A DNA stretch of 64,000 bases from Sulfitobacter sp. LCG007 (lineage in GTDB: Bacteria > Pseudomonadota > Alphaproteobacteria > Rhodobacterales > Rhodobacteraceae), in contig NZ_CP161805.1 in NCBI RefSeq assembly GCF_040801785.1, positions 2,914,001-2,978,000 on the forward strand, read 5' to 3'. This document shows positions 1 to 8,386 of the stretch, piece after piece. The notes beneath the pieces were generated by a model, which ran no database searches, was not told the origin of the DNA, and worked only from the letters and a program-made list of their open reading frames with translations. Both the position numbers and the translations under genes were made by a program. The stretch's first letter is position 1. The number at the start of each line of letters is the position of its first letter.

Positions 1-924
1 GTCCTCGAAGGCGCTCCAGCCGACAAGCATCGCGGAGCCGTAGAGCTCGAGGCGATCCGACGCCTTGTGCGCCACGCCCAGCGTCGCGATCCAGGGTGTC
101 GCAATGCTGAAACTTGCCGATCCCGAGCGCGCGATCGGATTTCCCACGAGCGTCTGGAACGCCGCGAGATCCCCGCCATCCAGCTGAACGTCGCCACTGA
201 AGTCGTGCTCGATCTTCGAGCGGTAGGAGAGGCCGATCCGGGTCGGTCCACGCTCCCATTCAAGACCGAGCGTATAGCCGACGGCGTAATCGGCCGCGGT
301 GACCTCGCTGTTGATGTCCCCGCCGCTTCCGCCGCTTGCCACGTCGGTGTCCGCGATCACCGCGAATTCCGCATCGTAGTGCTGGATGTTGATCGCGGCG
401 GCCAGAGACAGTTCGGGTGTCGCCTGCCAGGACAGCATCGGCGCGATGTTGAGCGCGCGAAGGTTCGTGTCGGTAGCGATGTAGCGCGACTTGGCGGTGT
501 CGGGATATTGGGATTCCGTGGCCCAGGGCGCGTTGAAGGCGACGCCGAATGTCAGGCGGTCGTTGATTTGCCAACCGAGGTAGGAGGCCGCGCTGTAGCT
601 GGTGTCCAGCACCTGGCGCGACACCGAGGGCGTACCGTCCACGGCTGTCCCGTAGGAGAGCGCGCTCATCCCGGTCATCTTGGATTTCGGCGCGATCACC
701 GTGGCATTGAAAGCGGCGTTGATCCCGGGGAAGCGCGAGAGCGACGCAGGGTTCGAGAAGATCGCCGTGATGTCGTCGCCGCCGGCGCCGTTCGTGGCAT
801 AGGCAGTGGCCAGGCCGTCGGCGCTCTGGTGAAGGTTCTGGTAGCCGTTCGCGGCAAGGGCATCCGGCAAGAGCGCCGAGAGAACGACAACCGCCGCCTT
901 GGGAAGCCGATTGGGAAATACCAT
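1..924 (-). CDS. FadL/OmpP1/TodX-family outer-membrane transport protein (3' end outside window)
   Basis: This is the N-terminal 308 codons of an outer-membrane beta-barrel of the FadL type, which takes up hydrophobic compounds such as long-chain fatty acids; the reading frame stays open to base 1. Residues 1 to about 24 form a signal peptide ending near ALAAN. The next part (GAGGDDITAIFSNPASLSR) carries the NPA signature of the family, followed by alternating strands such as LTFGVAFNAPW and TRIGLSYRSKIEHDFSG. The start at 924 is chosen because GAGGAGG lies 7-9 bases upstream. Usual family length is 380-450 residues, so about a quarter is missing. The substrate cannot be told from sequence. 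Confidence 0.85.
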   Translation of the reverse strand, partial: MVFPNRLPKAAVVVLSALLPDALAANGYQNLHQSADGLATAYATNGAGGDDITAIFSNPASLSRFPGINAAFNATVIAPKSKMTGMSALSYGTAVDGTPSVSRQVLDTSYSAASYLGWQINDRLTFGVAFNAPWATESQYPDTAKSRYIATDTNLRALNIAPMLSWQATPELSLAAAINIQHYDAEFAVIADTDVASGGSGGDINSEVTAADYAVGYTLGLEWERGPTRIGLSYRSKIEHDFSGDVQLDGGDLAAFQTLVGNPIARSGSASFSIATPWIATLGVAHKASDRLELYGSAMLVGWSAFED

Positions 925-949
925 GAGCTGAGCCTCCTCGTTTCGCTCG

Positions 950-966
950 GACATCCTATGGATGTC
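950..966. promoter_or_regulatory. Perfect dyad GACATCC-TAT-GGATGTC in the fadL-like leader
   Basis: A 7-bp perfect inverted repeat with a 3-bp spacer sits between the likely promoter (970-999) and the start codon at 924. It could be a repressor operator or a small mRNA hairpin. No regulator can be assigned. Confidence 0.4.
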
Positions 967-969
967 AGA

Positions 970-999
970 GTTCTACTCGGAATTGTATTTTGCAATCAA
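970..999 (-). promoter_or_regulatory. Possible promoter of the fadL-like gene
   Basis: Read on the minus strand, TTGATT (999-994) and TAGAAC (975-970) are separated by 18 bp inside the only AT-rich stretch of this intergenic region. The match to sigma-70 elements is moderate. Confidence 0.35.
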
Positions 1000-1099
1000 T
1001 AGTTTTGCGTCCGTCCCGAAATCTGGCCACGCGGTTGCATCGCGCGGCGGATATCTGGAGGTCGGCCTTACGAGTGAGATACCGGCGAGCGCGCTCGGG

Positions 1100-1777
1100 T
1101 CAGTCTTCCGGCGCGAAGTCAGGCGCAGTCGCGGTTTCGCGCGCGATCACCTCGCGGATATCCTCGGAGAGGCGATGCAGGTGCATGTCGATGGCACCGC
1201 GCACCGCTTCAGGATCGCGGCGCGACAGTGCGTCGACGATCGCCCGGTGCTGGCTCACGACACGTTCGCGGTTCCGGCGCTGCACGGCAGAGAGATAACG
1301 TACCCGCCAGAGCCGCTGAAGATAGCTCTGATGGGTCTCTGCCAGCGAGACGTTGTGAGAGGCGGCCGCGATGGCCGTGTGGAACGACATGTCGATCTCG
1401 AACATGTCCAGGGGGTCCGTCGAATCGAACCGTTCTTCCATCACGTCCACGATACGCACCAGTCCGGCAATGTCCTGTCCGGTTCCCCTTTCGCAGGCGA
1501 GTTCCGCCGAGAGCTTCTCGAGCGCGATCAGAACCGCCGTCTGATCCGCCGCATCGCGCGACTCGAGCCGGGTGACCACCGGACTGCGCGAGGCCCGCAG
1601 GCGCAACAGACCCTCCTTCGCAAGGATCCGGATCGCCTCGCGCATCGGCGTGCGGCTGACCCCGAGTTCGGCCGCGTTGTCGCGCTCTTTCACATAGGCG
1701 CCGGGCGCAAGCTTGCCGCGAAGGATATCCCGGCGCAGTTCGTTGGCGATCTGATCGGCAAGGTTCGGTTGCGGCAT
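1100..1777 (-). CDS. GntR-family transcriptional regulator, FCD subfamily
   Basis: 225-residue regulator. Residues 5-70 are the winged helix-turn-helix (LGVSRTPMREAIRILAKEGL is the recognition segment). Residues about 80-215 are the all-helical FCD ligand domain, with metal-site residues in EIDMSFHTAIA, SQHRAIVDAL and AIDMHLHRL. FCD proteins bind organic acids, often through a bound metal ion. The start at 1777 has AAGGATG just upstream; a longer upstream open frame lacks a better site. It is transcribed divergently from the TRAP operon. Two TGGTATACCA palindromes in the shared gap, and a third before idnD, fit the usual FCD site, so autoregulation and control of the sugar-acid genes is inferred. 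Confidence 0.9.
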   Translation of the reverse strand: MPQPNLADQIANELRRDILRGKLAPGAYVKERDNAAELGVSRTPMREAIRILAKEGLLRLRASRSPVVTRLESRDAADQTAVLIALEKLSAELACERGTGQDIAGLVRIVDVMEERFDSTDPLDMFEIDMSFHTAIAAASHNVSLAETHQSYLQRLWRVRYLSAVQRRNRERVVSQHRAIVDALSRRDPEAVRGAIDMHLHRLSEDIREVIARETATAPDFAPED

Positions 1778-1860
1778 GTCATCCTTTTCGCGGCACGGCC
1801 CGCAGGCATCCCGCCGGGGCGGAAATGTCGGACGCGGCGCAGCCCGAATTTCGACCGATC

Positions 1861-1870
1861 TGGTATACCA
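1861..1870. promoter_or_regulatory. GntR operator O1, TGGTATACCA
   Basis: Perfect 10-bp palindrome of the form bound by FCD GntR proteins. It ends 7 bp upstream of the proposed -35 box of the TRAP promoter. Its centre is 55 bp from that of O2, about five helical turns. Confidence 0.7.
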
Positions 1871-1877
1871 AACAATC

Positions 1878-1906
1878 TTGCGAGTCGAGCCGGCAGCCGA
1901 TAGCCT
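1878..1906 (+). promoter_or_regulatory. Probable promoter of the TRAP-PhyH operon
   Basis: TTGCGA (1878-1883) and TAGCCT (1901-1906) are separated by exactly 17 bp. The pair is bracketed by the two identical palindromes O1 and O2, an arrangement typical of repression. The -10 box is weak. Confidence 0.45.
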
Positions 1907-1915
1907 CTTACCTGA

Positions 1916-1925
1916 TGGTATACCA
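1916..1925. promoter_or_regulatory. GntR operator O2, TGGTATACCA
   Basis: Second identical copy, starting 10 bp after the proposed -10 box, so a bound regulator would cover the transcription start of the TRAP operon. Confidence 0.7.
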
Positions 1926-1997
1926 TCTTCGGTCGCGTGGGAGGAAATCGCGCGAAGTGAAACGGCGGGCAAGGACCCGCCAAGGGAGGAAAGATTG

Positions 1998-3011
1998 ATG
2001 ACCGTGAAAACCGTCCTGACGGGCGCCGCCGCCATTGCGCTCATGGGAAGTGCCGCCTGGGCTGAGCCCGTGACCCTGCGCGTACAGACGCATTATGCGA
2101 CCGAGCACCCGACCGGAAAGCTGATCGCGCAATGGATAGACGACGTCGAGACGATGTCCGGCGGCGAGATCACCATCGAGATGTTCTACTCTTCCTCGGT
2201 TGTCGCGACGACCGAAACCTTTGACGCGGCCATCAACGGCATTCTCGACTGCGACGCCACAGGCGGCGCCTACCAGACCGGCAAGAACCCCGCCTTCCAG
2301 TTCGTCGGCGACCTGATGGGGGGCTATGACACGCCGTGGCAGTATTATTCCTGGCTCTACTACGGCGACGGCATGGCAGCTGCCCAGAAGCTCTACAACG
2401 AACAGAACATGCAGCTGATCGGCTGGTCGCTCTATGGTCAGGAATCGCTGTCCTCGTCGAAGCCGCTGGCAGGGTTCGACGACCTGAAGGGCTGGAAATT
2501 CCGCTCGCCCCCGGGGATGGAGACCGAGATCTTCGAGGAACTGGGGGCATCGCCGATCGTCATGGACTTCACCGAGGTCTTCACCGCCCTCGAAACCGGG
2601 ATCATCGACGGCGCCGACGCCTCGGGCCTCGCCAACAACGTCGGGCTTGGCATCTATGATCTTGTCAAGCACGCCACCTATCCCGGCTTCCACTCGATGC
2701 CCGCTGACCACCTGGCCTGCAACAAGGACATCTGGGAAGGCCTGACCGAGGCGCAGCGCCGCATCATCGATACGGCATGGCAAAAACTCTCGTTCCAGAT
2801 CGCCCTGTCCAACGACAAGAACAACACGGAAGCGGCCGCCAAGCTGCAGGAGGAGGGCGTGACCCTCTACGCATGGTCCGACGAGGACCGCGCGCAGTTC
2901 CGCAAGGGCGCTCAGGTCGCATGGGAACGCTGGGCGGACAAGACTCCGGAAGCACGCGAGATCCTCGAGAGCCACAAGGCCTATCTCACGAAGCTCGGCC
3001 TGCTGAACTGA
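1998..3011 (+). CDS. TRAP transporter solute-binding protein (DctP family)
   Basis: 337-residue periplasmic receptor of a Na+/H+-driven TRAP transporter. Residues 1-22 are a signal peptide (LMGSAAWA). The mature domain shows DctP marks: the dimer/ligand region DDLKGWKFRSPPGMETEIF, in which the conserved arginine normally binds a substrate carboxylate, and FTEVFTALETGIIDGADAS. The start at 1998 is preceded by GGGAGGA; the open frame begins further upstream but has no ribosome site. It is the first gene of the operon with the two membrane subunits and a PhyH oxygenase. From its regulon partners a sugar acid is the likely ligand; this is inference. Confidence 0.92.
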   Translation: MTVKTVLTGAAAIALMGSAAWAEPVTLRVQTHYATEHPTGKLIAQWIDDVETMSGGEITIEMFYSSSVVATTETFDAAINGILDCDATGGAYQTGKNPAFQFVGDLMGGYDTPWQYYSWLYYGDGMAAAQKLYNEQNMQLIGWSLYGQESLSSSKPLAGFDDLKGWKFRSPPGMETEIFEELGASPIVMDFTEVFTALETGIIDGADASGLANNVGLGIYDLVKHATYPGFHSMPADHLACNKDIWEGLTEAQRRIIDTAWQKLSFQIALSNDKNNTEAAAKLQEEGVTLYAWSDEDRAQFRKGAQVAWERWADKTPEAREILESHKAYLTKLGLLN

Positions 3012-3042
3012 GCCGGACCCGGCCCTTCGCCGGATGACTGAC

Positions 3043-3070
3043 GACGGCGGGACCGGGCGGTCCCGCCGTC
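3043..3070 (+). other. Strong stem-loop between receptor and permease genes
   Basis: GACGGCGGGACC and GGTCCCGCCGTC form a perfect 12-bp stem around the loop GGGC. No U-run follows, so it is not a standard terminator. In transporter operons such hairpins protect the upstream receptor mRNA or attenuate transcription, giving more receptor than permease. Confidence 0.7.
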
Positions 3071-3110
3071 ACACGGCCAGACGTTGCATGACCATCGGGG
3101 GAGGACAGGC

Positions 3111-3914
3111 ATGGAAGACCAGAGCTTGTGGCTGGGGGCGCTGCGGCGACCGATGAAGCTCCTGATGTTCGGGTTCATGGGGCTTACCGCGTTGCTGTAT
3201 GTCTGGCTTGTCGCCAATCACGTGCTCTCGGCGGACGCCGTCGGCATGAACGAGATGATCCGCCCGCAGGGCAGGCCGATCGTCATCGTTACCCTCCTGT
3301 CATTTCTGGGCGCGATTGTGCTTGCCGGGATCTACCTGTCGGATTTCCGCGGCTCGATCGAACCAGGGCCCACGGGACCCTTCGATATCCTCTCTCTGGT
3401 GATCTCGCGCATCGCGATGATCATGATCGCCTTCATCGTCCTCGTGATGTTCTACGAGGTCGTCTCGCGCTACGTCTTCTCGCGTCCGACGCTCTGGGCC
3501 AACGAGCTCTCGCTGTGGATCGCGGCCTTCGTGTTTCTCTTCGCCGGGCAATACGCGATGCAGCAGCGCAGCCACATCCGCATCTACGTCATCTACGACA
3601 TGATGCCCCGCTGGCTGCAGAAGACCTCGGACGTGCTGTCGCTGTTCCTGCTGCTGTTCTTCACCTTCGCGCTGGTCTGGGGCGGCTATACCGATGCCGA
3701 GACCCGCATGCTGCGGATGGAAACCTTCGGCACCGCCTGGGACCCGCCCATACCCGGTGTCGTGAAGCCGGCGATCCTGATCATCATCCTGCTGGTGGCC
3801 CTGCAGGCAATCTCGAACGTGATCGCCGACTGGCACAAGCTCCCCGAGCATCACGGCCACGACGACATCGACGAGGTCGAGATCGAGAACATCCGCAAGA
3901 CGCTGGAGAAGTGA
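3111..3914 (+). CDS. TRAP transporter small membrane subunit (DctQ family), enlarged
   Basis: 267 residues, against about 160-200 for usual DctQ subunits. The C-terminal part holds the four-helix DctQ domain, with the family motif YEVVSRYVFSRPTLWANELS and FLFAGQYAMQQRSHIRI. The extra N-terminal 90 residues carry two more probable membrane helices (residues about 15-37 and 54-76). GGGGGAGG precedes the ATG at 3111. The next gene begins 1 base after its stop, so translation is coupled. The C-terminus is acidic and cytoplasmic. Confidence 0.9.
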   Translation: MEDQSLWLGALRRPMKLLMFGFMGLTALLYVWLVANHVLSADAVGMNEMIRPQGRPIVIVTLLSFLGAIVLAGIYLSDFRGSIEPGPTGPFDILSLVISRIAMIMIAFIVLVMFYEVVSRYVFSRPTLWANELSLWIAAFVFLFAGQYAMQQRSHIRIYVIYDMMPRWLQKTSDVLSLFLLLFFTFALVWGGYTDAETRMLRMETFGTAWDPPIPGVVKPAILIIILLVALQAISNVIADWHKLPEHHGHDDIDEVEIENIRKTLEK

Positions 3915-3915
3915 T

Positions 3916-5547
3916 TTGGAATTCCTGAGCTACCTTGCATGGATGAAAGTGTCGGACATCGGCACACTCAGCCTCTTCCTGCTGATCGGAATGTTCATCC
4001 TTCTCGCCATCGGCATGCCGCTGGGCTTCGCCTCCGCCTTCCTCGCGGTCGCCGTCCTGATCATGAAGTTCGGGCCCGAACTGCTGTTCCGGGATTTCGG
4101 CAGGGGACCGATGTCGGTCCTTGGCCAGGCGGTGTACCGGCAGATGACGAACTACGTGCTGATCTCCGTACCTCTCTTCATTTTCATGGCAGCCCTTCTC
4201 GAACGCTCGGGCATCGCGCGCGACATGTACGGGTCGCTCAACCTCTGGCTCAGCCGGGCGCGGGGCGGCATCGCCATCGTCACCTCCATCATGGCGGTGA
4301 TCATGGCGGCCATGTCGGGGATCATCGGCGGCGAGGTCGTGCTTCTCGGCCTGATCGCCCTGCCCCAGATGCTGCGTCTGGGCTACAACCAGAACCTCGC
4401 CATCGGCACGATCTGCGCGAGCGGCAGTCTCGGGACCATGATCCCGCCGTCAATCGTGCTGATCTTCTACGGTCTCGTGACGGAGACCTCGATCAAGGCG
4501 CTCTTCACCGCCTCCTTCCTGCCGGGCTTCATGCTGGCGTCCTTCTTCATCGCCTATATCGTCGTGCGCACCCAGCTCAACCCGACGCTGGCGCCGCTCC
4601 CGCCGGAGGATCCGGATGCGCCCAGGGGCCGCGAGAAATGGATGATGTTCCTCGGCTTCATCTGCAGGTTCGGCCTGTGGATCATCGGCTTCTTGCTGCT
4701 GCGGGCCCTGTTCTTCACCGTCACCGGCGACAACCGCGTTCTCGAGGGTGTCGATCCCATCGCGCTCGGCATGGTGTCCGACATTCCCTGGATCATCGGC
4801 GCCTTCGTGATCTCCGCTCTCCTCATGGTCTTCGTTGCGGGCAAGGAGCGGACGGCGGCGGGCTGGGAAATGGGCAAGGGGCTGATCGCCCCCACCATCG
4901 TCATCGGCGTCGTGCTGGGATCGATCTACATGGGCATCACGGGCATCACCGAGGCCGCGGGCATGGGCGTCATGGCCGTCTTCGTCATCAGCCTCCTGCG
5001 CGGAGAGATGACATTCGACATCGTCTGGGACAGCCTGATGCGCACGCTCAAGTCCACCGGCACCATCATCTGGGTAACCATCGGCGCGGCGTCGCTGGCC
5101 GCCGCCTACACGCTTTCGGGCGGGCCGACCTATGTGGCCAATCTGATCATTCAGGCGGAATTGCCGACCATGGGCATCATCCTGGTGATGATGTTCATCT
5201 TCCTCATCATGGGCATGTTCATGGACTGGGTCGGCATCGTGTTGCTGATCATGCCGGTCTTTCTGCCGATCGTGCTCAAGCTTCCGGTCGAGGAGATCGG
5301 CCTCTTTGGAAATCTCGAGGCCAAGCATGTGGCGGTCTGGTTCGGCGTGGTCTTCTGCATGAACATGCAGGTCAGCTTCCTGTCGCCACCCTTCGGCCCG
5401 GCCGCCTTCTACCTCAAGTCCGTGGCGCCGGCGCATATCTCGCTGACGGCGATCTTCGCAGGGTTCCTGCCGTTCATTTGCCTTCAGCTTCTGGCCCTGT
5501 CGGTGCTGCTGATCTGGCCGAACATCATCACCGTGTTCCTGCCCTGA
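3916..5547 (+). CDS. TRAP transporter large membrane subunit (DctM family), enlarged
   Basis: 543-residue integral membrane protein forming the ion-coupled channel of the TRAP system. DctM marks are ASGSLGTMIPPSIVLIFYG, GITEAAGMGVMAVF and MGMFMDWVGIVLLIMPVFLP. The usual length is 425-440; the surplus is an insert at residues about 228-315 that contains extra hydrophobic helices (GLWIIGFLLLRALFF, WIIGAFVISALLMVFVAG). The start codon is TTG at 3916, overlapping the end of the dctQ gene by translation re-initiation. Larger DctM proteins usually pair with larger DctQ proteins, as here. Confidence 0.92.
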   Translation: MEFLSYLAWMKVSDIGTLSLFLLIGMFILLAIGMPLGFASAFLAVAVLIMKFGPELLFRDFGRGPMSVLGQAVYRQMTNYVLISVPLFIFMAALLERSGIARDMYGSLNLWLSRARGGIAIVTSIMAVIMAAMSGIIGGEVVLLGLIALPQMLRLGYNQNLAIGTICASGSLGTMIPPSIVLIFYGLVTETSIKALFTASFLPGFMLASFFIAYIVVRTQLNPTLAPLPPEDPDAPRGREKWMMFLGFICRFGLWIIGFLLLRALFFTVTGDNRVLEGVDPIALGMVSDIPWIIGAFVISALLMVFVAGKERTAAGWEMGKGLIAPTIVIGVVLGSIYMGITGITEAAGMGVMAVFVISLLRGEMTFDIVWDSLMRTLKSTGTIIWVTIGAASLAAAYTLSGGPTYVANLIIQAELPTMGIILVMMFIFLIMGMFMDWVGIVLLIMPVFLPIVLKLPVEEIGLFGNLEAKHVAVWFGVVFCMNMQVSFLSPPFGPAAFYLKSVAPAHISLTAIFAGFLPFICLQLLALSVLLIWPNIITVFLP

Positions 5548-5566
5548 TGCGAAAGGAGTGGCCGCC

Positions 5567-6508
5567 ATGCTGAGTGCCAGCCAGATCGAGACCTTCGAGC
5601 GCGAGGGGGTTATCGTCGTGCCCGACGTGATGCCGACCGAAATCCTCGGGGCGGTGCGGGCGGAATACAGCGATCTGCTGGACCGGCTTTATGCCGGCTG
5701 GCACGCGGAAGGACTGGTTCCCGCCCCCGCGGGGCTCGACTTCTGGCAGAAGCTGCGCATCAGCTACGACGCGGGCTGCGACTGGTTCCAGCCCATGGAC
5801 ATCTCCCTGCCCGGTGACAGGATCGCGGCGGACACGCCCTTCCATTTCGGTCCCGCGGTCTTCGACATGATCACCAGCCCGCGGCTTCTCGACGTCGTGG
5901 AGACGCTGATCGGGCCCGAGATCACCTCGAATCCGATCCAGCACGTGCGCCTCAAGCCGCCCGCCGTTACCCTTCGCGCGGACGATCCGCGCGCCCATGT
6001 CGCCCAGACCGACTGGCATCAGGACCGGGCGGTGGCCCATGCCGAGGGCGACGGGACGCGCATGGTGACCGTCTGGCTTGCAGTATCGGATGCAACGGTC
6101 GAGAACGGCTGCCTGACGGTGATTCCGGGCAAACCGCAGATGTACCCGCATTGCCCGAAGAAGCAGACCGCCATCGCCGACGGCTTCATCGACGAGACCG
6201 CCGCCCGGCCCCTGCCGGTCAAGGCGGGCGGGGCGGTGATCTTCCATCCGCTGACGCCGCATGCCTCGCTCGTGAATCGCTCCGAGCGTTTCCGCTGGTC
6301 CTTCGACATCCGCTACAATGTGACCGGAGAGCCGACGGGGCGCGGTCATTTCCCCGAATTCGTCGCCCGCTCGCGCAGCACACCCGAAACCGAGCTCAGG
6401 GACTGGCAGGTCTGGCGCGACATGTGGCTCGAAACACGCGCGCGGCTTTCTGGGCAGGAGCACATCCCGATCCACCGCTGGCGCTCGGACAGCCCGGTCT
6501 GCGCCTGA
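5567..6508 (+). CDS. Phytanoyl-CoA dioxygenase (PhyH) family Fe(II)/2-oxoglutarate oxygenase 1
   Basis: 313-residue cupin-fold oxygenase. The iron triad is visible as H151 and D153 in DWHQD and H232 in TPHASL; an arginine in NRSERFRWSF is placed to bind the 2-oxoglutarate carboxylate. Family members hydroxylate small molecules using O2 and 2-oxoglutarate; the substrate here is unknown. The ATG at 5567 is chosen over a GTG nine bases earlier because AAGGAG (5552-5557) would abut that GTG. It lies 19 bases after dctM in the TRAP operon, so its substrate is probably the imported compound. It is only distantly similar to the second PhyH protein at 8387-9286. Confidence 0.88.
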   Translation: MLSASQIETFEREGVIVVPDVMPTEILGAVRAEYSDLLDRLYAGWHAEGLVPAPAGLDFWQKLRISYDAGCDWFQPMDISLPGDRIAADTPFHFGPAVFDMITSPRLLDVVETLIGPEITSNPIQHVRLKPPAVTLRADDPRAHVAQTDWHQDRAVAHAEGDGTRMVTVWLAVSDATVENGCLTVIPGKPQMYPHCPKKQTAIADGFIDETAARPLPVKAGGAVIFHPLTPHASLVNRSERFRWSFDIRYNVTGEPTGRGHFPEFVARSRSTPETELRDWQVWRDMWLETRARLSGQEHIPIHRWRSDSPVCA

Positions 6509-6587
6509 ACATGGGGGCGCCGCCGTCGGCTGCACCGCTTCGGGCTGCGTTTTCCGATTGCACTTGCCTGCCGCATCATGGGTAAAT

Positions 6588-6609
6588 GATCCTGCCGCTT
6601 TTCAGGATC
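6588..6609. other. Inverted repeat GATCCTG-N8-CAGGATC
   Basis: Perfect 7-bp arms in the 234-bp gap between the PhyH and DMT genes, with a weak TTGCAC hexamer (6558-6563) upstream. No clean U-run follows. It could be an operator for the DMT gene or a weak terminator of the TRAP operon. Nothing else in the gap looks coding. Confidence 0.35.
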
Positions 6610-6742
6610 TTCAAAGCTTTCTGCCGACAGGTTCACTGCGCGCGGTCCTGAGTCGAACGAGCGGCGCCAACGGCAGGAAGACACCCATGGCCAGACCTTT
6701 CGTTCCGCCCGCACCCTGCCCTTGCCGCAGACAGGCGCGCCA

Positions 6743-7633
6743 ATGAAGGGGGTACGCCCACGAGAGGAGCGCACCGCCGCCGGGGTCGTCTTCATGGTGC
6801 TCGCGGCGCTGTTCTTCACCTGCATCGACACGTCGGCCAAGTGGCTCAACATCGCGGGTTTCCCGGTCATCCAGATCGTATTCGCGCGCTACGCCGGGCA
6901 TCTGATCTTTGCGCTGGTCTTCTACCTGCCGCAGGAGGGGCTTGCCGCGTTCCGCTCGAACGCCCCGGCCAAGCAGGCGCTGCGGTCGTGCTTTCTGTTC
7001 GGGAGCACCATGATCAACTTCCAGGCCCTTAAATTCCTGCCGATCACGGTGACAACCACCATCGCCTTCGCCCAGCCCATCGTCATCACCGTGCTCGCGA
7101 TCCCGATCCTCAAGGAAAAGGTCGGCCTGCGCCGCTTCATCGCCGTGCTGGTGGGCTTTCTGGGCGTTCTCGTCGTGATCCAGCCCTGGAGTGCCGAGTT
7201 CCACCCGGCCATGTTCCTGAGCCTCGCTGTCCTGACGCTGGCCTCGATGTATTTCATCATGACCCGCATGCTTGCCGGGATCGAGAACGATGCGACCCAG
7301 CAGATCTGGCCCAGCCTCACGGCGACCGTCGTTCTCGCGCCCTTCGTGCTGCAGCTATGGGTCTGGCCGGATACGCCGGTCGACTGGTTCGTGCTCTGCG
7401 CGATCGGCGCATTCGGGGCGATCGGGCATATCTTCACCACCGTGGCGCACCGCTGGGCCGACGCCTCGATCCTCGCTCCGGTGATCTACACCCAACTCTT
7501 TGCCGCAAGCCTCGTCGGCATCTTCATCTTCCACACCTGGCCCACGGTCTGGACGCTTGCCGGTGCCGCGATCATCATCGGATCGGGCATCTACATCTGG
7601 CATCGCGAGACGCGCGTGAAGCCGCGCTCCTAG
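6743..7633 (+). CDS. EamA/DMT-family membrane transporter
   Basis: 296 residues with about ten hydrophobic helices in two EamA repeats. Each repeat starts with a typical helix: VVFMVLAALFFTCIDTSAKW in repeat 1 and a second about residue 150. FLPITVTTTIAFAQPIVITVL and IYTQLFAASLVGIFIF are characteristic of drug/metabolite transporters. The ATG at 6743 is chosen because the longer frame starts at a TTG; the ribosome site is weak in both cases. Its stop overlaps that of the convergent SDR gene by 3 bases. Substrate and direction are unknown; export of a pathway intermediate is possible. Confidence 0.85.
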   Translation: MKGVRPREERTAAGVVFMVLAALFFTCIDTSAKWLNIAGFPVIQIVFARYAGHLIFALVFYLPQEGLAAFRSNAPAKQALRSCFLFGSTMINFQALKFLPITVTTTIAFAQPIVITVLAIPILKEKVGLRRFIAVLVGFLGVLVVIQPWSAEFHPAMFLSLAVLTLASMYFIMTRMLAGIENDATQQIWPSLTATVVLAPFVLQLWVWPDTPVDWFVLCAIGAFGAIGHIFTTVAHRWADASILAPVIYTQLFAASLVGIFIFHTWPTVWTLAGAAIIIGSGIYIWHRETRVKPRS

Positions 7634-8364
7634 CCCCGCCCGACGAAAGGCATCGCCGTCGCCATGACGGTCATGAACTGAACGTTGGCCGACAGCGGCA
7701 GCGACGCCATGTGCAGCACCGAGGCGGCGACATGGGCCACGTCCATGACAGGCTCGACAGCGATGGAGCCGTCCGCCTGCGGCACGCCCTTGGTCATCTT
7801 CGCCGCCATCTCGGTCAGCGCGTTGCCGATGTCGATCTGCCCGCAGGCGATGTCGAAGGGCCGCCCATCGAGGCTGATTGTCCGGGTCAGGCCCGTGACC
7901 GCATGCTTGGAGGCGGTATAGGCCGCCGACCCCCAGCGCGGGACATAGGCCGAGACCGATCCGTTGTTGATGATCCGCCCGCCCTGCGGGTCCTGGTGGC
8001 GCATGATGCGGAATGCGGCGCGCGCGGCGATGAAGGCCCCGGTAACGTTCACGTCGATCAGGCCGCGCCAGTCATCGACGGCGATCTCGTCGATGGGCGC
8101 GCCCTTCAGGCTTGCCCCGGCATTGTTGAAGAGCGCATCGAGATGGCCCCATTCCCCTGCGGCCCTGTCGAAGGCCGCATCGACCTGCGCCTCGTCGGTC
8201 ACGTCGCAGGGCAGCACCAGCGCGGATTGATGTCCCGCCGCGGTTTCCTCGAGTGCGTCAGCGCGCCGGCCGACAAGCCCGACCCGCCAGCCCGCGTCGA
8301 GAAAGGCCGTCGCGGTCGCGCGTCCCACGCCGCTGCCGGCGCCGGTGATCAGGATGGATTGCAT
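7630..8364 (-). CDS. Short-chain dehydrogenase/reductase (SDR)
   Basis: 244-residue classical SDR acting as an NAD(P)-dependent alcohol/ketone oxidoreductase. The cofactor loop is GAGSGVGR (8-15), with NNAG at 80-83, catalytic S136, Y149 and K153 (YTASK). An arginine pair after the second strand (VGRR) suggests NADP preference; this is inference. It is the last gene of the minus-strand operon idnO - HIBADH-like - PhyH2 - SDR, 22 bases after the oxygenase gene. The region after the active site (GQIDIGNALTEMAAKM) resembles SDRs annotated in sugar and polyol loci. Substrate unknown. Confidence 0.88.
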   Translation of the reverse strand: MQSILITGAGSGVGRATATAFLDAGWRVGLVGRRADALEETAAGHQSALVLPCDVTDEAQVDAAFDRAAGEWGHLDALFNNAGASLKGAPIDEIAVDDWRGLIDVNVTGAFIAARAAFRIMRHQDPQGGRIINNGSVSAYVPRWGSAAYTASKHAVTGLTRTISLDGRPFDIACGQIDIGNALTEMAAKMTKGVPQADGSIAVEPVMDVAHVAASVLHMASLPLSANVQFMTVMATAMPFVGRG

Positions 8365-8386
8365 GGGCGGGTCTCCTTCGGTCGTG

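Noticed and set aside
1778-2044. N-terminal extension of the GntR protein to 314 residues
   Set aside because: It would run through both operators and into the divergent dctP start; the ATG at 1777 has a ribosome site and fits the family start.
6558-6746. 62-codon open frame between PhyH and DMT genes
   Set aside because: No ribosome site and low-complexity composition; more likely leader DNA of the DMT gene.
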